From NCBI RefSeq assembly GCF_018448785.1, contig NZ_JAHCLU010000005.1:1-64000 (forward strand): a DNA stretch of 64,000 nt, given 5' to 3'. Each line of letters starts with the position of its first letter. Positions within the stretch are counted from its first letter, which is position 1. This DNA comes from Halomonas jincaotanensis (GTDB taxonomy: Bacteria; Pseudomonadota; Gammaproteobacteria; Pseudomonadales; Halomonadaceae). Below, in pieces: positions 38,681-48,038 of this stretch. The notes beneath the pieces are model-generated. The model had not been told where the DNA came from, ran no database searches, and saw nothing but the letters and a program-made list of their open reading frames with translations. Made by a program: the position numbers and the translations under genes.

Positions 38681-39994
38681 TTGGACACACGTTTTCCCTT
38701 CGTCGACTGGTTCCGCAATTCCTCGCCCTACATCAACGCTCACCGGGGCCGAACCTTCGTCATCCTTATCGAGGGTGAAGCGATGGCGCGTGGGCGTGGC
38801 GAGCAGCTGATCCAGGACCTGGCGCTACTGCACACCCTCGGCGTGCACCTGGTTGTGGTGTTCGGTATTCGTCCCCAAGTCCGCCAGGCACTCGACGAGG
38901 CGGGTATTGTGCCCGAGCGGCATCAGGGGCGTTGGGTCGCCGATCCGCCGATCATGGATGTCGTCGAGCGCATTGCCGCCGAACAACGCATGTGGCTGGA
39001 AGCGCGGTTGTCGCTGGGGCTGCCCAACACGCCGCTGCACGGCATGGAGCTGACGGCGATTTCCGGCAACTTGGTGATGGCCAAGCCCCTGGGCGTGCGC
39101 GAGGGTGTCGACTTTCATCACAGCGGCGAAGTACGCCGTGTGCGCTCGCGCGTTATCCAGGGGCTGCTCGAGAAGGGCTCACTGGTGGTGCTGCCGCCGC
39201 TGGGCTTTTCCAGCACGGGGGAGGTGTTCGACCTTGATGCTGCCGAGGTCGCCCAGCACGCCGCTGTGGCACTATCCGCCGACAAGCTCATTCTACTAGG
39301 CGAGGCCAGCGGCCTGTTCGACCAGAGCGGTCAGATGCAGCGCCAACTCACCCCCGCCGAAGCCGAGCCCTTGCTGAGCCAGGCGGAAACCGCGGATGAA
39401 ACGGCGCGGCATCTACGCGCCGCCTGCGCCGCGGCACGGCATGGCGTGGGGCGCACCCATCTGCTCTCTTGGCATGACCATGATGCGCTGCTCGGCGAGC
39501 TGTTCACCCGTGATGGGGTGGGCACCATGATCACCCAGCATCGCTACGAGCAGCTGCGCCCCGCCGAGCTTGGTGACATCGGCGGCCTGCTCGAGCTACT
39601 CGACCCGCTGGAGCGCTGTGGCATGCTGGTGCCACGCTCCCGCGAGCGTCTCGAACACGAGATCGACGATTACCTGGTGATCGAGCGCGATGGCATGATC
39701 ATCGGCTGCGCGGCCCTGCATGCCTTTGCAGACGCCGAGATGGCCGAACTCGCCTGCGTGGCGGTGCACGACGACTATCGCGGCGGCGCGCGCGGCGAAC
39801 TGCTGTTGGCCGAGATCGAGCGTCGCGCCCGGCGGTTGGGTCTCTCGGCCCTGTTTGCCTTGACCACCCATACGGCGCATTGGTTCTTCGAGCACGGCTT
39901 TGGTCTGGCCGATATCGCCGACCTGCCGCCCCTGAAACGCGACACCTACAGCTACGCCCGCAAATCGAAGATTCTCGTCAAGCCGCTCGGCTAA
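38681..39994 (+). CDS. argA: N-acetylglutamate synthase ArgA
   Basis: First enzyme of arginine synthesis: acetyl-CoA + glutamate to N-acetylglutamate (437 aa, typical). It has an amino-acid kinase-like N-terminal domain (GRTFVILIEGEAMA, VVVFGIRPQV) that binds arginine for feedback inhibition. The C-terminal GNAT domain has VAVHDDYRGGARGELLL for acetyl-CoA binding and WFFEHGF. The start is TTG at 38681 with GGAG 7 nt upstream. It is transcribed alone; no arginine-repressor box was identified. Confidence 0.95.
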   Translation: MDTRFPFVDWFRNSSPYINAHRGRTFVILIEGEAMARGRGEQLIQDLALLHTLGVHLVVVFGIRPQVRQALDEAGIVPERHQGRWVADPPIMDVVERIAAEQRMWLEARLSLGLPNTPLHGMELTAISGNLVMAKPLGVREGVDFHHSGEVRRVRSRVIQGLLEKGSLVVLPPLGFSSTGEVFDLDAAEVAQHAAVALSADKLILLGEASGLFDQSGQMQRQLTPAEAEPLLSQAETADETARHLRAACAAARHGVGRTHLLSWHDHDALLGELFTRDGVGTMITQHRYEQLRPAELGDIGGLLELLDPLERCGMLVPRSRERLEHEIDDYLVIERDGMIIGCAALHAFADAEMAELACVAVHDDYRGGARGELLLAEIERRARRLGLSALFALTTHTAHWFFEHGFGLADIADLPPLKRDTYSYARKSKILVKPLG

Positions 39995-40047
39995 GCGGCG
40001 CCTGTCATGGTGTTGTCACATTCGTCGTTGCTTCTTGTTCCCTTGAT

Positions 40048-40065
40048 GGTCGTTGCCACATGACA
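40048..40065. promoter_or_regulatory. Second, imperfect GlrR-type site
   Basis: GGTC-N10-GACA differs from the TGTC-N10-GACA activator site at one base. It lies 99 bp upstream of the exact site, in line with the multiple upstream sites found at enterobacterial glmY. Confidence 0.35.
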
Positions 40066-40146
40066 TCGGGTCCGTCAGCACTGTCGCCAAATGCATACAC
40101 CTTAATACATTGTCATTGAAGGGGTTTTTAGTTTAGCGGTAATGCG

Positions 40147-40164
40147 TGTCTCTAAAAAAAGACA
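40147..40164. promoter_or_regulatory. GlrR (QseF) activator site TGTC-N10-GACA
   Basis: Exact match to the published GlrR-binding consensus TGTC-N10-GACA, with an A-rich centre. It lies about 145 bp before the start point predicted from the sigma54-like promoter, a normal distance for an enhancer-binding protein. The gene for this activator, qseF, is 3 kb downstream in the same direction. Confidence 0.6.
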
Positions 40165-40273
40165 AATCAGCGCCTGACAAGACGATGTTTCGTCGATTTT
40201 GGCATCCAGGCGTATCGCTCCTTACGCTTATGTGCATTTCAACTTTCTGAAAATTAAGCGAATAGATCGTTTC

Positions 40274-40289
40274 TGGCACGGCGTTGGCA
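40274..40289 (+). promoter_or_regulatory. Sigma54 (-24/-12) promoter
   Basis: TGGCACG-N4-TGGCA keeps the invariant GG-N10-GC spacing; the -24 half is perfect and the -12 half differs from TTGCA at one base. The start point would be near 40300. A weaker -24-like TGGCAC at 40633 lacks the GC. Confidence 0.55.
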
Positions 40290-40454
40290 AATAGATAGGT
40301 GAGCAACAGAAGCGGTTTGTCACGGCTCAAGCTGCTTTTGATCGCCAAGGACGTTCGGGTCAACACTGCCCTGTGCACCTGAACCCTGAAACGATCAGCG
40401 TTTGCTCAAAGCGATGTATGACTTAAGGTTGCGATGAGACGGGTTCGCCAAATA

Positions 40455-40497
40455 GGCAAGGACGTGACCCGAACGGGCAAGGAGGCCTAGGCAAGGA
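40455..40497 (+). repeat. Three GGCAAGGA motifs
   Basis: Identical 8-mers at 40455-40462, 40476-40483 and 40490-40497 with unrelated spacers. AAGGA/AnGGA is the core of CsrA/RsmA binding sites in RNA. Confidence 0.7.
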
Positions 40498-40503
40498 TGC
40501 CTC

Positions 40504-40521
40504 ATCCCTCTTCGGAGGGAT
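40504..40521 (+). other. UUCG-capped RNA hairpin
   Basis: ATCCCTC-TTCG-GAGGGAT: a perfect 7-bp stem with a very stable UUCG tetraloop, directly after the third GGCAAGGA. Confidence 0.6.
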
Positions 40522-40750
40522 CGAATTGAGCACCGGCGCTGCCGACGATGTCGGGGGCGACGATGTCAGGAACGAAGCAGGGCGGCGCGCCACGCGATGG
40601 TTCGCCACCCGCATGTGGAGGTCAGCCCCTGGTGGCACATGACATTCGTATGGCTTCGTGGGCCCCGGCCCATCTGGATTGTGGATAGACCCGGTTGATC
40701 AGGCAACGGGACTTTCTCCTCTCCATACCCCTTCAGTTCCCTGCGTATTG

Positions 40751-40774
40751 GGCCGGCTATGCCGGCCTTTTTTA
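40751..40774 (+). terminator. Strong terminator of the candidate small RNA
   Basis: GGCCGGC-TAT-GCCGGCC followed by a run of seven T residues. It ends 80 bp before qseE, so any transcript starting upstream is either ended here or reads through into qseEGF. Confidence 0.88.
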
Positions 40775-40853
40775 TGTTTTACGCCGACGAAGGCGATGCG
40801 GGCTGTACGAGTAAGGCTGACCAGCGGAACTCTGTTATTCTTTGGGGAAGACG

Positions 40854-42557
40854 ATGGCAGTACCTTTCACCCCCCTGCAAAGAATGCTGGTCATGATCTC
40901 TCGGGTTTCCCGCCGCTGGCGCCCTCGCTCGCTGCTGCAGCTCGTGCTACTCGCCTTTCTCGTGGTGATGTTGCCGCTTGCCATACTGATGTTCCAGGCC
41001 GGCCAGGCGCTCACCGAGCTGTCACGACTAGCGGACGTGAGCGCTCGCCAGGCTGTCGAAGAGACGCGCCGTGCGCGAACACTCAGCGCCTTGGCGCTGG
41101 AGATAGAACGCGGTGCTCGCCAGTATGCCGTCCTGGAGCAAGAGAGCCTACTGGATATCTACTACGAACGACTGGATGAATACGAGACGCTGTTGGCCCG
41201 GCATCGCGAGCTGCTACCCAATAACCCGGAGGTAGCGGCGCTCGATGCTCAGCTGGATGAATTGGCTCGCCTACCGCTACTGCCCATCGAGGACTTCCGT
41301 GAGCGTCTGGTGGCCTTCTACCCATTTTCCCAGAACACCGACGCCATGCGCCAAGCCACCAACGACCAGATCGACCTGCGCATCGAGGCGATCCGCGAGC
41401 GTGCGATGAACGTGCAGAACCGACTATGGCTGCAGACCGCTGCGATGGTTTCTGCCAGCCTGATCCTGATGCTCTACTTCTCCTGGCTGATCATCCGTCC
41501 GGTGCGCCAGCTCGAGCGACGTATCCTGGGCTTGGGCAGTGGCAAAAACCACCGGGCGATGACTCGTATTCAGGGCCCCGCGGAGCTGGTCCAGCTAGAC
41601 CGACGACTCGACTGGTTGGCCTCGCGACTCGAGGAGCTCGAGGAGCAGAAACAGCAGTTCTTGCGCCACATGTCCCATGAACTCAAGACGCCGCTGGCCA
41701 GCGTGCGCGAGGGCTCTTCGCTGCTTGCCGATGGGGTGGCCGGCGAGCTCACCCCCCGCCAACGCGAGATTCTCGACCTGATCGACGCCAGCGGGAGTGA
41801 ATTGCAGCGTCTGATCGAACAGCTTCTCGACTACAACCTCCTGCAACACAATCGTGCCATCGAGCCTGAGCATCTGGACATTGCCACCGTGATCAAGGAG
41901 GTGCTCGCCAAGCATCGCCTGGCCCTGGACAACAAGGGCATGCGTGTTACCTGCTTCGATGCCCCCCTCGAGTGGCAGGCCGATCGCACCGCCCTTATCT
42001 GTATCCTCGACAACCTGATATCCAATGCCATTGCCTATGGGGAAGACGGCGGCTGGCTGGAGATACGTGCCCACCGTCGACATGATGACTTGATCATCGA
42101 GGTGGCCAATAGTGGTGAGACGATTGTCGGTGAGGATCGTGAGCGGCTATTCGAGGCATTCTATCAGGGTCGTATTCGTCGCAGGGGCCCGCTCAAGGGA
42201 TCCGGCATCGGCCTCTCGGTGGCCGCCGACTGCGCTCGCCTGCATCACGGCAGCCTGGCGCTAGTGGATGATTCGCGCTTCGACGTGTGCTTCCGTTTGA
42301 CCCTACCGAGGCTGACCAGCGCGTTACCCACCGCGGATGGGTCGCTTGAAAACACGACCTATGACGACGAAATCTACACCGCTGCGCCCTATGAAAAAGA
42401 TCTCTTCAAAAAAGCGCCCTTCAATAAAGCGCCCTTAAAAATAGAGCCCCATTTCAATGAGACCAATATCAATGCGCCCCGAGCCAACGAAGAGGGTCGC
42501 CACGAACCACGGCTCGGGGCGGGGCCTACTCATCTCACTGCCAGGAAACCACGATAA
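40854..42557 (+). CDS. qseE: Sensor histidine kinase QseE/GlrK
   Basis: Membrane histidine kinase (567 aa) pairing with QseF/GlrR. Helices at about 28-50 and 190-212 flank a mostly helical periplasmic domain. HAMP precedes the HisKA box FLRHMSHELKTPL with phospho-acceptor His275. The ATPase domain has DNLISNAIAYGEDGG (N box) and GSGIGLSVAADC. The start ATG at 40854 has GGGGAAG close upstream. About 65 residues follow the ATPase domain; they are low-complexity and repetitive (KKAPFNKAPLK), encoded by AT-rich DNA unlike the rest of the gene. Confidence 0.92.
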   Translation: MAVPFTPLQRMLVMISRVSRRWRPRSLLQLVLLAFLVVMLPLAILMFQAGQALTELSRLADVSARQAVEETRRARTLSALALEIERGARQYAVLEQESLLDIYYERLDEYETLLARHRELLPNNPEVAALDAQLDELARLPLLPIEDFRERLVAFYPFSQNTDAMRQATNDQIDLRIEAIRERAMNVQNRLWLQTAAMVSASLILMLYFSWLIIRPVRQLERRILGLGSGKNHRAMTRIQGPAELVQLDRRLDWLASRLEELEEQKQQFLRHMSHELKTPLASVREGSSLLADGVAGELTPRQREILDLIDASGSELQRLIEQLLDYNLLQHNRAIEPEHLDIATVIKEVLAKHRLALDNKGMRVTCFDAPLEWQADRTALICILDNLISNAIAYGEDGGWLEIRAHRRHDDLIIEVANSGETIVGEDRERLFEAFYQGRIRRRGPLKGSGIGLSVAADCARLHHGSLALVDDSRFDVCFRLTLPRLTSALPTADGSLENTTYDDEIYTAAPYEKDLFKKAPFNKAPLKIEPHFNETNINAPRANEEGRHEPRLGAGPTHLTARKPR

Positions 42558-43128
42558 TGCAACGACATTGGCGAATCGGCCCGCTGCTGGTCTGTCTGAT
42601 GGCCCTCTTGCTGGCCGGTTGTGAATTGATTGCCGACGAGCCTTTTGGCCGGCAGAACGACACCGAGTCCGTCCAGCCTGTCGCGACCGGCTGCAAGGCG
42701 CTTTTGCCTAACTTCGACGATGCTCCCTGTCTGCTGTCCGACTGGATCGCTTTCGGTCTGGCCTCCCAGCGCGGCGACCGGGAGTGGCGCGACGACATGC
42801 TGACGCGCCTTGAGGCCGAGACCACCGAGCGTCGACTGGCCAGGGCGGTCGCGCTCACCTGGGGCAGCGAGAGTGAATGGGAACGCGCCTCGGAGCTTTA
42901 CAAGGCGGACCTTCATGCCGCCCCCGTCGAGTTGCAGCCACTGCTGCGTTACTGGCTCAATGAACTGGAGGGCAGGAGGGCCATGAGTGGGCGTCTCGCC
43001 AGCTCCCGTGAGGAGATCGCGGCGCTGGAAGAAGAAAACGCCACCCTAGACGAGAAGCTCGAGGCGCTGACCGCCATTGAGCACAATATCAACCTTCGAC
43101 AGCAGATCGATGATCGGGAGACAACGCC

Positions 43129-43132
<4 letters not shown>
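42557..43132 (+). CDS. qseG: Outer-membrane lipoprotein QseG (YfhG)
   Basis: 191-aa lipoprotein: signal peptide ending in the lipobox LLAGC with lipidated Cys22, then a helical, TPR-like domain and a C-terminal coiled coil (SREEIAALEEENATLDEKLEAL). QseG interacts with QseE in enterobacteria and can relay RapZ-related signals. The start overlaps the qseE stop by one base (TAATG), and its own stop overlaps the GTG of qseF. Confidence 0.88.
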
Positions 43133-44547
<1,415 letters not shown>

Positions 44548-44551
44548 CCTA

Positions 44552-46036
44552 ATGGCACGCCTCGAGGCGTCACCGGGACGCTCGCCTGCCCGGGGTCACG
44601 ACAAGCCGCGCTGGTGGCGCCGCAAGCACTGGTACCTGGTGCTGTTCCTGTTGGCCTATGTAGGTGTGTTGCTTTATCACCAGTACAAGCCACTGCCGGA
44701 CGGTATCTCCTACGCCAGCCAGGAATACCGCGTCGAGGACGTCAAGTTCTATCGCGACCTGACCCACCACGAAAACGATATCCGCCATGTCGATCAGGAG
44801 ATATTCGCCCGCCTGGAACAGATGATCGAGGAGGCGGAGGACTTCATCGTCATCGATGTCTTCCTCATGGACGGTCGCGTCAGCGACGCATCGGTCGACT
44901 ATCCACCGATCGCCGATGACCTCATGCAGCAATTGATAACCAAGAAATCGGCCAATCCGGAGATGCCGATCGTCTTCATTTCCGACGCGGTCAACACCGG
45001 CTACGGCTCCTATCCGGCCGATTGGCTCGAGCCGATGAAGGCGGCGGGCATCGAGGTAGTGATGTCGAATCTACATCCCTTGCGTGATTCGACCCCCGTC
45101 TACTCGACCCTATGGCGTATGGGGCTGCAATGGTTCGGCCAGGAAGGCACGGGCTGGCTGGAAAACCCCTTCGTCGACGACGGGCCGCGCATGACCCTGC
45201 GCTCCTACCTCAAGCTCTTCAACATCAAGGCCAACCATCGCAAGGTCTACATGACCGAGCGCTCTGCCCTGGTCGCCTCGGCAAACGCCCATACCGAGTC
45301 CGGCTTTCACGGGAACGTCGCCTTCGAGGTCACCGGGCCGATCATCGCCGAGATGCTGAAAGCCGAGCAGGCGGTGGTCGACCTCGGCGATTCGGGGGTC
45401 GTCCTGCCTGACGTCGAGGCGGAGGAGACCGCCAACGGGGGGTCGCTGCACATTCAGTACACAACCGAAGGGCAGACTCAGAAAAACGTGCTCGCCACCC
45501 TGGCGCGGGCCGGTCCCGGCAACGAGCTCTGGCTCGGGATGTTCTATCTCGCCGACCGTCAGGTGGTCAATGCCATCACCGCCGCGGCCAACCGTGGAGT
45601 CGAGGTGTCAATGATCCTCGACCCCAACGAGACCGCATTCGGCAGGAAGAAAACGGGCCTTCCCAACCGACCCGTGGTCCAGGAACTGGTGGAGGATACC
45701 GACAGTAAGGTCCGCGTACGCTGGTATGCCGTCGGGGACGAGCAGTACCACCCGAAGATGATGATGCTCAAGCAGGATGAGCGCAGCACTATCATCAGCG
45801 GCTCGACCAACTTCACGAAGCGCAACCTCGCCGATTACAACCTCGAGGCCGGGCTGACGATCTGGGGCCCGCCGGAGGCCGAGGTAATGCGCGAGGTCGA
45901 GGCCTACTTCGCTACCCTGTGGAGCAATCGCGGCGGCGCCTACACCCTCGATCAGGATGAGTATCAGAACGTGCTCTCCCAAGGGCAGCGCGTCGTCTAT
46001 GCGGTGCAAACTTTCTTCAATCTGACCAGCTATTAG
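44552..46036 (+). CDS. Phospholipase D-family protein (cardiolipin synthase-like)
   Basis: 494-aa protein with one N-terminal helix (about 27-43) and two PLD domains. The HKD motifs appear as NHRKVYMTERSALVASAN and YHPKMMMLKQDERSTIISGSTNF; both keep His and Lys. The Asp of the first is replaced by Glu/Arg around the usual position, the second keeps D. It could be a cardiolipin synthase-like phosphatidyltransferase or phosphodiesterase in the inner membrane facing the periplasm. It starts 4 bp after qseF, so it may be part of the qseEGF transcript. Confidence 0.82.
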   Translation: MARLEASPGRSPARGHDKPRWWRRKHWYLVLFLLAYVGVLLYHQYKPLPDGISYASQEYRVEDVKFYRDLTHHENDIRHVDQEIFARLEQMIEEAEDFIVIDVFLMDGRVSDASVDYPPIADDLMQQLITKKSANPEMPIVFISDAVNTGYGSYPADWLEPMKAAGIEVVMSNLHPLRDSTPVYSTLWRMGLQWFGQEGTGWLENPFVDDGPRMTLRSYLKLFNIKANHRKVYMTERSALVASANAHTESGFHGNVAFEVTGPIIAEMLKAEQAVVDLGDSGVVLPDVEAEETANGGSLHIQYTTEGQTQKNVLATLARAGPGNELWLGMFYLADRQVVNAITAAANRGVEVSMILDPNETAFGRKKTGLPNRPVVQELVEDTDSKVRVRWYAVGDEQYHPKMMMLKQDERSTIISGSTNFTKRNLADYNLEAGLTIWGPPEAEVMREVEAYFATLWSNRGGAYTLDQDEYQNVLSQGQRVVYAVQTFFNLTSY

Positions 46037-46073
46037 CATCGACCCCTAGCATTGACCCCCTAGCATCGCCCCT
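46035..46073. repeat. Triple 13-bp micro-repeat between convergent genes
   Basis: AGCATCGACCCCT, AGCATTGACCCCCT and AGCATCGCCCCT are consecutive, filling the gap between the PLD gene stop and the xseA stop. Confidence 0.6.
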
Positions 46074-46079
46074 GGCCGC

Positions 46080-47423
46080 TCAACGCTTCAGGCGCCGTTT
46101 GACCTCCAGCTTCAAACGGCCCTCACCCAGGCGGGCGGTCAGCGCCTGCCCGGGCTGGGTGTCCTGCGAACGGCGGATCACCTGGCCCCGTTCGTCTTCC
46201 AGAATCGCGTAGCCGCGCCCCAGCACCGCCAGCGGGCTGACCGCCTGCAACTCGCGGGCGAGTCCGCCCAACCGTTCGCGATGGCGCGTGAGTTCGCGCT
46301 GTATCGCGGGCGTTAAGCGGGTGCGGGCACGTTCCAATCGTTGCGTCGCCTGCGCCAGTTGCCGCGCCGGCGGGTGGGCTGTCAGGCGCCTGTCTAGGAG
46401 CGCCTCGCGGCGGCGTTCGGTAGCGAGGCGCTCCTGGGTGGCGCGCCTTAGCCGGCTCTGCAGCTGGTCTAGGTGGACGCGCTGGCGGTCGAGCGCTTCG
46501 CGGGGATGGCGAAGCCGTGCGCGAAGATGGTCCAGGCGCTGAGCATCACGCTCCAGCCGGCCGAGCTGGGTGCGCTCCAGTCGAGCGGCCAGCGTGATCA
46601 GGCGACCCTGAAGCTCGCGGCGGTCGGGCACTAGCTGCTCGGCCGCGGCGGACGGCGTGGGCGCCCGCACGTCGGCGGCGAAGTCGGCCAGTGTCACGTC
46701 GACTTCGTGACCCACCGCCGACATCACCGGCAACCGCGAATGGAAGATGGCGCGCGCCAGGTGCTCGTCGTTGAACGCCCACAGATCCTCCAGGCTGCCA
46801 CCGCCGCGGGTGATCAGGAGGGCGTCGCGGCTCGGGTCCAGCGCCTGCTGGCGATTGAGCATGCCCAGCGCCGAGATCAGCACTGGGGCAGCTTCACGGC
46901 CCTGCACTGGCACCGGAATCAGCGTTACCTGGGCGAGCGGCCAGCGCGCCGCAAGCACGGCCAGTACATCGCGGATGGCCGCCCCGGTCGGCGAGGTGAG
47001 CACCAGCAGATGGCGCGGCGGGTAGGGCAGGGCGCGGGCGTTGGCGAATACCCCCTCGTCCGCCAGGCGGGCCTTGAGCCGCTCGAAAGCCGCCAGCAAG
47101 TCGCCGAGGCCTGCCGCCTGCACCACCTCGACGATCAGCTGGTAATCGCCCCGGGGCTCGAAGATCGACAGCCGTCCGCGCACCTTGACGCGATCGCCGT
47201 CGCGCATCGGCGAGGCCACGAACCGCGCCCGGGTGCGGAACAGCGCGCAACGCAACTGGGCGCGGTCATCCTTGAGCGTGAAATAGACATGCCCGGAGCC
47301 GGGCCGCGATACCCCCGAGAGCTCGCCCTCTACCCACAGCTCGCCGATATCGCGCTCAAGCGTCTGCTTGGCACGGCGGTTGACGTCGCTAACGGAGAGA
47401 ATGCTGTCTTCGGCAAGGGGCAT
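46080..47423 (-). CDS. xseA: Exodeoxyribonuclease VII large subunit
   Basis: Catalytic large subunit (447 aa, family about 450) of the single-strand-specific exonuclease. It has an OB-fold N-terminus (LWVEGELSGVSRPGSGHVYFTLKDD), a conserved core with TSPTGAAIRDVL, ITRGGGSLEDLWAFN and SAVGHEVDVTLADFAADVRAPTPSAAA, a long coiled coil, and a C-terminal segment VLGRGYAIL. The small subunit xseB is not in the window. It is convergent with the PLD gene. Confidence 0.95.
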   Translation of the reverse strand: MPLAEDSILSVSDVNRRAKQTLERDIGELWVEGELSGVSRPGSGHVYFTLKDDRAQLRCALFRTRARFVASPMRDGDRVKVRGRLSIFEPRGDYQLIVEVVQAAGLGDLLAAFERLKARLADEGVFANARALPYPPRHLLVLTSPTGAAIRDVLAVLAARWPLAQVTLIPVPVQGREAAPVLISALGMLNRQQALDPSRDALLITRGGGSLEDLWAFNDEHLARAIFHSRLPVMSAVGHEVDVTLADFAADVRAPTPSAAAEQLVPDRRELQGRLITLAARLERTQLGRLERDAQRLDHLRARLRHPREALDRQRVHLDQLQSRLRRATQERLATERRREALLDRRLTAHPPARQLAQATQRLERARTRLTPAIQRELTRHRERLGGLARELQAVSPLAVLGRGYAILEDERGQVIRRSQDTQPGQALTARLGEGRLKLEVKRRLKR

Positions 47424-47549
47424 CGGCGCTCACCCTGTAGGATGGGGGCCGCTTACTTTATCATGCTCGAGACGGCTCGCTGAGCCGGGGCTTGGCTATT
47501 CACCAGGCAATGCTCATCTCATCAGGCAAAGCACGTCGCCACAACGCAA

Positions 47550-47575
47550 TACGCCGAGCCAGTTGGCTCGGCGTA
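47550..47575 (-). terminator. Stem-loop after csbD
   Basis: TACGCCGAGCC (47550-47560) and its complement (47565-47575) form an 11-bp stem with a 4-nt loop. Reading the minus strand it follows csbD by 31 bp; the tail (TTGCGTTGTG) is only moderately T-rich. Confidence 0.65.
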
Positions 47576-47606
47576 AAAGTCGGTCGGCTCGACAGAGCCT
47601 AATCGG

Positions 47607-47804
47607 TCATTGACGGCTGGCCCAGTCATCGGCCTCTTTTTCGGCCTTTTCGCGTTCCATGCCATATTTCTGCTGCAGCTTGCCTATGAGCTGCTCGCGC
47701 TTGCCACCGATCTGATCGAGTTCGTCATCGGTGATCTCGCCCCAACTGGAACGGGCCTTGCCACTCATTTCCTTCCATTTGCCTTCGATCTGATCCCAGT
47801 TCAT
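47607..47804 (-). CDS. CsbD-like general stress protein
   Basis: 65-aa hydrophilic CsbD-family protein: NWDQIEGKWKEMSGKARSSWGEIT, then DELDQIGGKREQLIGKLQQKYG, the two family motifs. AAGGAG precedes the chosen ATG; a longer reading frame adds 19 unrelated residues. CsbD proteins are induced by stress such as osmotic shock or sigma-B in Bacillus; the function is unknown. Confidence 0.93.
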   Translation of the reverse strand: MNWDQIEGKWKEMSGKARSSWGEITDDELDQIGGKREQLIGKLQQKYGMEREKAEKEADDWASRQ

Positions 47805-47956
47805 CTCGACACTCCTTTCCTTGGTGGTCATTGGCCATGATACGGCGTAGGCCCCTGGCAAGCCATTACTCTGCTAATGGCCTTTGGCCTACTCTCACAA
47901 TTTTAGACGATAAATGCCGGTTTGCCCTAATTTTCCAGGCACAGCGCGCCGCCATC

Positions 47957-47992
47957 GTGACGCCACCCATGCTTGGCCGCTATAATGGGGGA
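47957..47992 (+). promoter_or_regulatory. Sigma70 promoter of guaB
   Basis: A perfect -10 box TATAAT (47981-47986) with GTGACG 18 bp upstream, giving a start near 47993 and a leader of about 46 nt. GGGG directly after the -10 is a GC-rich discriminator, as expected for a stringently controlled promoter. Confidence 0.65.
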
Positions 47993-48038
47993 TTAACTTT
48001 TTCACTCCCTCCCACCAGCTCACTGGGTGTTGCCGATT

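Larger units (their letters stand above)
40300..40774 (+). ncRNA. Candidate sigma54/GlrR-dependent small RNA upstream of qseEGF
   Basis: A transcript from the sigma54-like promoter to the terminator at 40751-40774 would be about 475 nt and non-coding; processing or an internal start could give a shorter RNA. It contains GGCAAGGA three times (40455, 40476, 40490), a further AAGGA at 40347, and a 7-bp hairpin with a UUCG loop (40504-40521). Position, direction, sigma factor and activator site all match enterobacterial glmY, but I see no sequence match to GlmY/GlmZ. The GGA motifs also fit a CsrA/RsmA-binding RNA. The exact 5' end is unknown. Confidence 0.45.
39995..40853 (+). other. Non-coding interval with GlrR site, sigma54-like promoter and terminator
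   Basis: No credible coding region is seen in these 859 bp: short frames on both strands lack ribosome sites, start within repeats or have unnatural composition. About 40120-40300 is AT-rich. The interval holds the activator sites, promoter, candidate RNA and terminator listed separately, all facing qseE. In enterobacteria the equivalent interval before glrK/qseE holds the glmY small RNA gene. Confidence 0.75.

Noticed and set aside
40423-40638. A 71-codon minus-strand frame in the argA-qseE interval
   Set aside because: No ribosome site, Pro/Ser/Arg-rich, and repetitive only because it crosses the GGCAAGGA repeats.
40633-40648. Second sigma54-like element TGGCAC-N5-ATTCG
   Set aside because: The -24 half is good, but the -12 half lacks the invariant GC at the right spacing.
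48027-48038. Upstream TTG start for guaB
   Set aside because: It adds four residues not found in the family; the ATG at 48039 matches the conserved N-terminus.
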